NCBI GenBank assembly: GCA_903900805.1
Contig: CAIUOP010000018.1
Span: 1-59,470, forward strand
DNA: 59,470 bases
Direction of reading: 5' to 3'
Source: an uncultured beta proteobacterium
Lineage (GTDB): Bacteria; Pseudomonadota; Gammaproteobacteria; Burkholderiales; Burkholderiaceae
The notes under the pieces were generated by a model, which saw nothing but the letters and a program-made list of their open reading frames with translations, was not told where the DNA came from and made no database searches. Positions 54,804 to 59,470 of this stretch are shown one piece after another. Both the position numbers and the translations under genes were made by a program. Numbering within the stretch: the stretch's first letter is position 1; the number at the start of each line of letters is the position of its first letter.

Positions 54804-54829
54804 CCCGCTCCTTATCAGAGCGGGTTTTT
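54804..54829 (+). terminator. Intrinsic terminator of rpsT
   Basis: A 7-bp G/C-rich stem (54804-54810 with 54818-54824, 7-base loop) is followed by five T's, 45 bases after the rpsT stop. The minus strand lacks a T-tail, so it serves rpsT rather than the convergent DUF3579 gene. Confidence 0.88.
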
Positions 54830-54833
54830 GTTT

Positions 54834-55148
54834 TTAGGACTGGGTTAGTGGTTTGGGCTCAAACTCACATGCCTCTTCGATCGGTAGACCGTTATCTTTG
54901 GCAAAGTTTGTTACAAAGTCTAGCGCTCTTGGATCAAGATCACCCAGTCTGGTATCAATAACAACGCATTTCACTGTAGCAATCACTACTGGTGTGACAT
55001 AGGGTGAATAGGTGAAGCGAGGGTCTCCAGAGTCTCCTGGAGGGCGAAAGCTAGCCATAACCCCGCATAGACGCTCCGCCCAGTCACTGGGTCGAAATGG
55101 TTTGCCAGAAGTGGTAATGCCTTGAATGAAAAGCTTTTTGTGGTTCAA
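54834..55148 (-). CDS. DUF3579 domain protein
   Basis: This is a 104-residue soluble protein recognised as the betaproteobacterial DUF3579 family. Its conserved blocks are IQGITTSGKPFRPSDWAERL, FTYSPYVTPVVI, and GDLDPRALDFVTNFAKDNGLPIEEACE. No function is established, and I see no catalytic motif, signal peptide or membrane segment. It lies convergent to rpsT and divergent from argF, a position shared by many Burkholderiales. It is 4 bases from the rpsT terminator. Confidence 0.88.
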   Translation of the reverse strand: MNHKKLFIQGITTSGKPFRPSDWAERLCGVMASFRPPGDSGDPRFTYSPYVTPVVIATVKCVVIDTRLGDLDPRALDFVTNFAKDNGLPIEEACEFEPKPLTQS

Positions 55149-55300
55149 GTTCGCATAAAGAAGGTGGTAGGAATCGGTATTACTAAGCCCTCTAGCTTAA
55201 CAGCTAGGGTTAGCCGTAAGATGACTTTAGATTCTATTTTCGTGCAGTCAACTGTTTTCAGAAAAAAATGCAAGCCAAAACTTTAGTAGAAAGTTCAACT

Positions 55301-56248
55301 ATGAAATCTCTTGCAAAGCCTCAAGTGCCTGGTCAGGTCAAGCACTACCTGCAGTTTGCTGACCTTACTCGGGAAGAATATGACTACTTGCTGAAAAGAT
55401 CAGCATGGCTCAAGTCCAAGTTCAAAAGCTATGAGACTTGGCATCCGCTTCATGACCGTACCTTGGCAATGATTTTTGAGAAGCAATCCACACGTACTCG
55501 TCTCTCTTTTGAGGCAGGCGTCCATCAGCTTGGTGGACATGCCGTATACCTGAACACCCGCGACACTCAACTTGGCCGTGGTGAGCCTGTAGAGGATGCT
55601 GCACAGGTGATTTCACGGATGACTGACATCATCATGATTCGTACCTTTGGCCAAGACGTTATTGAGCGTTTTGCTGCTAATTCTAGGGTGCCAGTCATTA
55701 ATGGCCTTACCAATGAACATCATCCTTGCCAAGTATTGGCCGATATCTTCACTTTTGTGGAAGCTCGCGGCCCAATTCAAGGTAAGACAGTAGCGTGGGT
55801 CGGTGATGCTAACAATATGGCCTATACCTGGATACAGGCTGCTGAGTGTTTGGATTTTCAGTTTCGCTTCTCTGCGCCAGTAGGTTATCAATTAGACCCC
55901 TCTCGTTTAACAAAGACAGCTACAAAACACTTAACCATTTGCGCTGACCCCAAGGATGCTTGCAAAGGCGCCGATCTAGTGACAACTGATGTTTGGACTA
56001 GCATGGGTTATGAGGCTGAAAATACCTCGCGTATGAATGCTTTCCAGGATTGGATGATCGATGAAGAGTTAATGGCGTTAGCAAAGCCGGATGCTTTATT
56101 TATGCACTGCTTACCAGCCCATCGTGGTGAAGAAGTATCTGCTGGTGTAATTGATGGTCCGCAAAGTATTGTTTGGGAGGAAGCAGAAAACCGTTTGCAT
56201 GTTCAAAAGGCCTTAATGGAGTATTTACTCTGCGGCCGTTTAGATTAA
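55301..56248 (+). CDS. argF: Ornithine carbamoyltransferase
   Basis: ArgF makes citrulline from ornithine and carbamoyl phosphate. With this start it is 315 residues. It has the carbamoyl-phosphate loop STRTR (63-67) in FEKQSTRTRLSFEAG, NEHHPCQVLADIFTF and the ornithine/catalytic MHCLPAHRGEE. The frame is also open from an ATG at 55268. The ATG at 55301 has AGAAAG about 7 bases upstream and better matches the family length, but the choice is uncertain. argG follows 65 bases later, so citrulline goes straight to the next enzyme. Confidence 0.95.
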   Translation: MKSLAKPQVPGQVKHYLQFADLTREEYDYLLKRSAWLKSKFKSYETWHPLHDRTLAMIFEKQSTRTRLSFEAGVHQLGGHAVYLNTRDTQLGRGEPVEDAAQVISRMTDIIMIRTFGQDVIERFAANSRVPVINGLTNEHHPCQVLADIFTFVEARGPIQGKTVAWVGDANNMAYTWIQAAECLDFQFRFSAPVGYQLDPSRLTKTATKHLTICADPKDACKGADLVTTDVWTSMGYEAENTSRMNAFQDWMIDEELMALAKPDALFMHCLPAHRGEEVSAGVIDGPQSIVWEEAENRLHVQKALMEYLLCGRLD

Positions 56249-56313
56249 TGCATGTCTTGAGTTTAGTAATTTTCACTATTTATTTTTAATTAATTTTTGG
56301 TTGAATAAAAAAC

Positions 56314-57546
56314 ATGTCTGATATTAAAAAAGCAGTCTTAGCCTATTCTGGTGGTCTTGACACTAGTGTGATCTTGAAATGGCTGCAAGATACTTACAGT
56401 TGTGAGATCGTCACATTTACCGCCGACCTTGGTCAGGGTGAAGAGTTAGAGCCTGCGCGCGCTAAAGCTCTGCAGTTTGGCATCAAACCAGAGAATATTT
56501 TCATTGATGACTTACGCGAAGAATTTGTGCGTGATTTTGTATTTCCAATGTTTCGAGCAAATACTGTCTACGAAGGCGAGTACTTGCTGGGCACATCGAT
56601 TGCACGCCCATTAATTGCTAAGCGCCAAATTGAGATTGCCCGTTTGACTGGTGCTGATGCTGTGTCACATGGCGCTACAGGCAAAGGCAATGACCAAGTT
56701 CGCTTTGAGTTGGGTTATTACGCTCTAGAGCCAGGAATTAAAGTGATCGCTCCTTGGCGTGAATGGGATTTGCTCTCGCGTGAGAAGTTGATGGCTTACG
56801 CAGAAAAACATGGCATTCCAGTTGAGATGAAGCATAAGCAAGGCGGTTCACCCTATTCCATGGATGCCAACTTATTGCATATTAGCTATGAAGGTCGTCA
56901 TTTAGAAAATCCTAATGCCGAGGCAGAGGAGTCTATGTGGCGTTGGACGGTTTCTCCTGAGCAGGCTCCAGATGCCCCAGAGATTGTTGAAATTGAATTC
57001 AAGGCGGGTGATCCAGTTGCCATTAACGGCAAGAGCTATAAACCACATGAGCTGTTAGCTGAGTTAAATCGTGTCGGCGGCAAGCATGGCATTGGCCGTC
57101 TTGATTTAGTTGAAAACCGTTTCGTTGGGATGAAGAGTCGCGGTTGCTATGAAACCCCAGGGGGCACGATTCTCTTGAAGGCTCACCGTGGTATCGAGAG
57201 CATTACTCTTGATCGTGAAGTAGCTCATCTGAAAGATGACCTTATGCCACGCTACGCGAGCTTAATTTACAACGGCTTGTGGTGGTCGCCAGAGCGTATC
57301 GCTTTGCAAACTCTGATTGATCATTCTCAACAGATGGTCAATGGCGTTGTTCGATTGAAGCTCTATAAAGGTTCTGTATCCGTGATCTCCCGTGATTCAG
57401 AAAATACCTTGTTTGATCAAAATATCGCAACCTTCGATGATGATGGTGGCGCATATAACCAAGCTGATGCTGGCGGATTTATTAAACTCAATGCTTTGCG
57501 TATGCGGATTGCTGAAATAGCAAAACGTAAGCGCGTAAAAAAGTAA
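56314..57546 (+). CDS. argG: Argininosuccinate synthase
   Basis: ArgG joins citrulline and aspartate with ATP to form argininosuccinate. The 410-residue protein is the common bacterial form (not the longer E. coli type). It has the PP-loop SGGLDTS (12-18), [29 protein letters not shown] and [13 protein letters not shown]. It is the second step of the argF-argG pair, and ppnP follows 30 bases later. argH is not in the window. I see no clear ArgR box upstream of argF or argG. Confidence 0.98.
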   Translation: MSDIKKAVLAYSGGLDTSVILKWLQDTYSCEIVTFTADLGQGEELEPARAKALQFGIKPENIFIDDLREEFVRDFVFPMFRANTVYEGEYLLGTSIARPLIAKRQIEIARLTGADAVSHGATGKGNDQVRFELGYYALEPGIKVIAPWREWDLLSREKLMAYAEKHGIPVEMKHKQGGSPYSMDANLLHISYEGRHLENPNAEAEESMWRWTVSPEQAPDAPEIVEIEFKAGDPVAINGKSYKPHELLAELNRVGGKHGIGRLDLVENRFVGMKSRGCYETPGGTILLKAHRGIESITLDREVAHLKDDLMPRYASLIYNGLWWSPERIALQTLIDHSQQMVNGVVRLKLYKGSVSVISRDSENTLFDQNIATFDDDGGAYNQADAGGFIKLNALRMRIAEIAKRKRVKK

Positions 57547-57576
57547 TTACCAATCACTGGATTAGAAAGAACCAAG

Positions 57577-57882
57577 ATGCAATTTGATCAAGTATCAGTA
57601 AGTAAAAAAGCCAATGTGTTTTTTGATGGTAAGTGCGTATCTCATACTATTACGCTGCCCAATGGTATTCGGAAGTCGGTTGGCGTTGTTTTGCCAAGCA
57701 CCCTACGTTTTGACCTCAGCACCAAAGAAGCAATGGAGATAGTAGATGGCACTGCTTTCGTGAGCATCAATGGCGCACCAGAGCAAGAGTTTAATGCTGG
57801 CCAAAGCTGGGAAGTGGAAAAGGGCGGTTACTTCATTATTCGCACTGAACAGCCAGTGCACTATGTTTGCCATTTTGAGTGA
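57577..57882 (+). CDS. ppnP: Pyrimidine/purine nucleoside phosphorylase PpnP
   Basis: PpnP is a small cupin-fold enzyme (formerly DUF1255/YaiE) that phosphorolyses many nucleosides. It is 101 residues, slightly longer than the usual about 94. It has KANVFFDGKCVSHTITLPNGIRKSVGVVLPS, EIVDGTAFVSING and the C-terminal PVHYVCHFE ending typical of the family. It follows argG by 30 bases and is closed off by an intrinsic terminator at 57912-57932. The functional link to arginine genes is not obvious. Confidence 0.93.
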   Translation: MQFDQVSVSKKANVFFDGKCVSHTITLPNGIRKSVGVVLPSTLRFDLSTKEAMEIVDGTAFVSINGAPEQEFNAGQSWEVEKGGYFIIRTEQPVHYVCHFE

Positions 57883-57911
57883 AGCTAAGTCATAGCGTTC
57901 TGATTTATGAG

Positions 57912-57932
57912 GCTGCCTGAGGGCAGCTTTTT
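57912..57932 (+). terminator. Intrinsic terminator after ppnP
   Basis: A perfect 6-bp stem (57912-57917 with 57922-57927, loop TGAG) is followed by five T's, 29 bases after the ppnP stop and only 20 bases before the next plus-strand ATG at 57953. Confidence 0.8.
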
Positions 57933-57952
57933 ACTGAGGGTAAGATAATTTT

Positions 57953-58696
57953 ATGAAAAAGCGCCATCACTTTGGATTGATAGCTATTTTTTTATGCGCA
58001 CTGTTTCCTCAATCATTACTCCGCGCTCAAACTGATAAATTAGACCTGTACATTGATAGTGCCCGCTTTTCGGATGGGGACGTCATTCCTTATGTCTTTG
58101 TCCCATCCAGTAGCTTGCCGCCTAAATATGTGCTGATCATGATGCCTGGAGGGAAGGGTACCATTGGCCTAAAGAAAAACGAAGATGGATCCCCTTTCTA
58201 TAGTGGTAAAGGCAACTTTCTAATCAGAACCCGTGGATTATTTGCAGATGATGAATTAGCGGTCATTGTTATTGATCGAGGCAGAAGTTTAGACCGTATG
58301 CGCGGGGTAATTGCTGACGTTAAAACAAAATTTCCATCTGCAAAAATATTTATAGCTGGTACAAGTCTTAGTACAACTGAAACTATTTACATGGCTGAAA
58401 ATATAGATAACGAAGTAGCGGGATTCATTCATACCTCTTCTGTAGGCTCAATAGGTGGCCTAGATACTAGAAATCGCAAAAGCCGAAATTTGATAGTGAC
58501 CCATAAATATGATGGGTGCCGAGTGACCCCTCCAGGCTCATCAATTGAGAATCATGAACGATATGGAACAGAGTTGTTTATAGCTGAAGGCGGTATAGAT
58601 GAGGGTGATCCTTGTCAGGCGGCTGGCCACCATGGCTACAGGGGCATAGAGCAGGAGGTAGTAAATAAGATCAAAGCTTGGATCAAAAGGAGCTAG
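57953..58696 (+). CDS. Predicted secreted alpha/beta-hydrolase-like protein of unknown function
   Basis: The 247-residue protein begins with a signal peptide (basic start, hydrophobic core at about 8-23, likely cut near LRA-Q at 25). The rest looks like an alpha/beta-hydrolase. It has a PGGKG loop (65-69) that could form the oxyanion hole and a nucleophile-elbow motif GTSLS with Ser138. A strand then leads to Asp187 (HKYDG), and a late His226/His227 lies in GHHGYRG. Cys189 and Cys221 could form a periplasmic disulfide near the active site. I do not recognise the family. GAGGG lies about 10 bases before the ATG. The ppnP terminator 20 bases upstream leaves little room for a separate promoter. 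Confidence 0.75.
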   Translation: MKKRHHFGLIAIFLCALFPQSLLRAQTDKLDLYIDSARFSDGDVIPYVFVPSSSLPPKYVLIMMPGGKGTIGLKKNEDGSPFYSGKGNFLIRTRGLFADDELAVIVIDRGRSLDRMRGVIADVKTKFPSAKIFIAGTSLSTTETIYMAENIDNEVAGFIHTSSVGSIGGLDTRNRKSRNLIVTHKYDGCRVTPPGSSIENHERYGTELFIAEGGIDEGDPCQAAGHHGYRGIEQEVVNKIKAWIKRS

Positions 58697-58700
58697 CTTT

Positions 58701-59156
58701 TTATCTAGCCCTTGGTAGACCTAGAATGATTGATCCAGGCCCAATCACTCGATCAGAGAACCAGCGCTGATTCATTTCGAGGGCGTAGCGGATGGGTGCT
58801 TTAGGGCAATGATTGTTTGTTGTCCCCGCTTGCATCTCTTCGATATTCACAATCTTGCCATCATCTGCAATGAAAGCAATCGACAGGGAAATTTTGGTGC
58901 TAAACATCCAAAAGCAATGCCCTGCTTTTTCTTCAAACACAAAGAGCATTCCAGAATTCGTCGGCATGCTGGTGCGATTCATTAAGCCGGTCTGCCTTCT
59001 TTCTGGTGTATCGGCTATTTCTGCCTGTATGCGATAGATACCTGTTTTCAACTCAACCGTTGGTAAGCCGGTATTCACTTGCGAGAAGGCTAGGCTTGAA
59101 CTGACTAAAAAGGCAAAAGGAAGGAGCTGGCGAAAAATATTGATTGATATACGCAT
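58701..59156 (-). CDS. DUF192 family exported protein
   Basis: This 151-residue protein has a signal peptide (MRISINIFRQLLPFAFLVSSSLAFSQ) followed by a DUF192 domain. Family motifs seen are ETPERRQTGLM-like (DTPERRQTGLMNR), GMLFVFEEKAGHCFWM, ISLSIAFIADDGKIV, and the closing YALEMNQRWFSDR. Its role is unknown; the family occurs across many bacteria. The frame opens at 59207, but the first 17 residues lie upstream of the signal peptide, so ATG 59156 is preferred (ATG 59165 also possible). It converges on the secreted hydrolase-like gene, 4 bases apart. Confidence 0.88.
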   Translation of the reverse strand: MRISINIFRQLLPFAFLVSSSLAFSQVNTGLPTVELKTGIYRIQAEIADTPERRQTGLMNRTSMPTNSGMLFVFEEKAGHCFWMFSTKISLSIAFIADDGKIVNIEEMQAGTTNNHCPKAPIRYALEMNQRWFSDRVIGPGSIILGLPRAR

Positions 59157-59191
59157 GTAGTGCATTTTATGTGAGTAATTTACAGACGAAA

Positions 59192-59220
59192 AAAAACCCA
59201 GGAACAAGTCCTGGGTTTTT
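59192..59220 (-). terminator. Intrinsic terminator of the cold-shock gene, possibly bidirectional
   Basis: A perfect 12-bp inverted repeat (59192-59203 with 59209-59220, loop ACAAG) has an A-run on the left. On the minus strand this is a strong hairpin with a T-tail, 20 bases after the cold-shock gene stop. The right side also has T's. Confidence 0.88.
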
Positions 59221-59239
59221 GATAATGATCTAAGGACTA

Positions 59240-59443
59240 TTAAGCCGCTTGGATATTGGTAGCTTGCTTGCCTTTAGGGCCTTGGGTAATATCAAACGTT
59301 ACCTTTTGGTTTTCCTTGAGGGTTTTGAACCCAGGCATAGTAATTGCGCTGAAATGCGCGAACAACTCTTCTTCACCATCATCAGGTTTGATAAAGCCAA
59401 AACCTTTTGCATCATTGAACCACTTTACTATTCCGGTCGCCAT
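59240..59443 (-). CDS. Cold-shock domain protein (CspA family)
   Basis: This 67-residue OB-fold protein binds single-stranded RNA/DNA and melts mRNA structure. It starts [18 protein letters not shown], with RNP1 KGFGFI. RNP2 appears as LFAHFSAI (LFxHFS is the betaproteobacterial form), and it ends [13 protein letters not shown]. Only 27 bases of upstream sequence are present, so its long cold-shock leader (if any) cannot be judged. It is transcribed toward the DUF192 gene but separated from it by a strong terminator. Confidence 0.96.
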   Translation of the reverse strand: MATGIVKWFNDAKGFGFIKPDDGEEELFAHFSAITMPGFKTLKENQKVTFDITQGPKGKQATNIQAA

Positions 59444-59470
59444 GCGAACTCCATTACTTAATCTTAAAAC

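Overview
This window is a dense, mostly housekeeping chromosomal segment from a Gram-negative betaproteobacterium. Gene order, protein style and moderate GC (judged by eye) fit Burkholderiales, most likely a small-genome freshwater lineage such as Polynucleobacter. The clusters recN-nadK|hrcA-hemH-grpE-dnaK-dnaJ, purM|AI-2E transporter-hda-HAD-pcnB-folK-panB and murJ|rpsT-DUF3579|argF-argG are typical of that order. Intergenic spaces are very short. No stretch of 300 bases lacks a gene; the longest gaps are about 130-185 bases (5029-5207, 12995-13126, 40437-40621, 54343-54492) and hold promoters, leaders or terminators. I see no tRNA, rRNA, CRISPR array, insertion sequence, prophage gene or toxin-antitoxin pair.

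Layout. 1-2062: groES-groEL with a strong terminator (their promoter lies off the left edge). 2083-5028 (minus): three-subunit proton-translocating transhydrogenase. 5208-9792: mnmA, a glutathione transferase, purB and waaA. 9805-15327 (minus): secF-secD-yajC and tgt-queA (Sec accessory translocase and queuosine tRNA modification). 15358-18298: recG and ubiA. 18315-23851 (minus): glcD-glcE-glcF-yggS-proC, a tightly overlapping glycolate oxidase/PLP/proline operon. 23870-24439: PduO-type cobalamin adenosyltransferase. 24473-32123 (minus): DAHP synthase, tldD, a nitrilase-family amidase and a 1384-residue YhdP/AsmA-like envelope protein. 32202-35018: glnE. 35025-37627 (minus): recN and nadK, divergent from 37665-43797 (plus), the heat-shock cluster hrcA-hemH-grpE-dnaK-dnaJ. 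43805-49076 (minus): panB, folK, pcnB, a HAD phosphatase, hda and an AI-2E family permease. 49149-51917: purM, miaA (minus) and a DedA protein. 51941-54342 (minus): SirB1-like protein and murJ. 54493-57882: rpsT, a DUF3579 gene (minus), argF, argG and ppnP. 57953-59443: a secreted alpha/beta-hydrolase-like protein of unknown role, a DUF192 protein and a cold-shock protein.

How the genes work together. The genes cover chaperoning (GroEL, DnaK), protein export (SecDF-YajC), envelope assembly (WaaA, MurJ, YhdP), tRNA modification (MnmA, Tgt, QueA, MiaA), replication and repair (Hda, RecG, RecN), nitrogen control (GlnE), and cofactor, purine and arginine synthesis. I found no convincing undescribed multi-gene system. 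The items most worth a second look are small. There are two sigma-32-type promoters in the DnaK cluster, one built on the hemH stop codon, and two small inverted repeats in the dnaK leader. Several starts look nearly leaderless beside -10 boxes, and hairpins are folded into the ends of convergent genes. One permease appears to lack its first membrane segment, and the secreted protein at 57953-58696 is unrecognised but carries a plausible catalytic triad.
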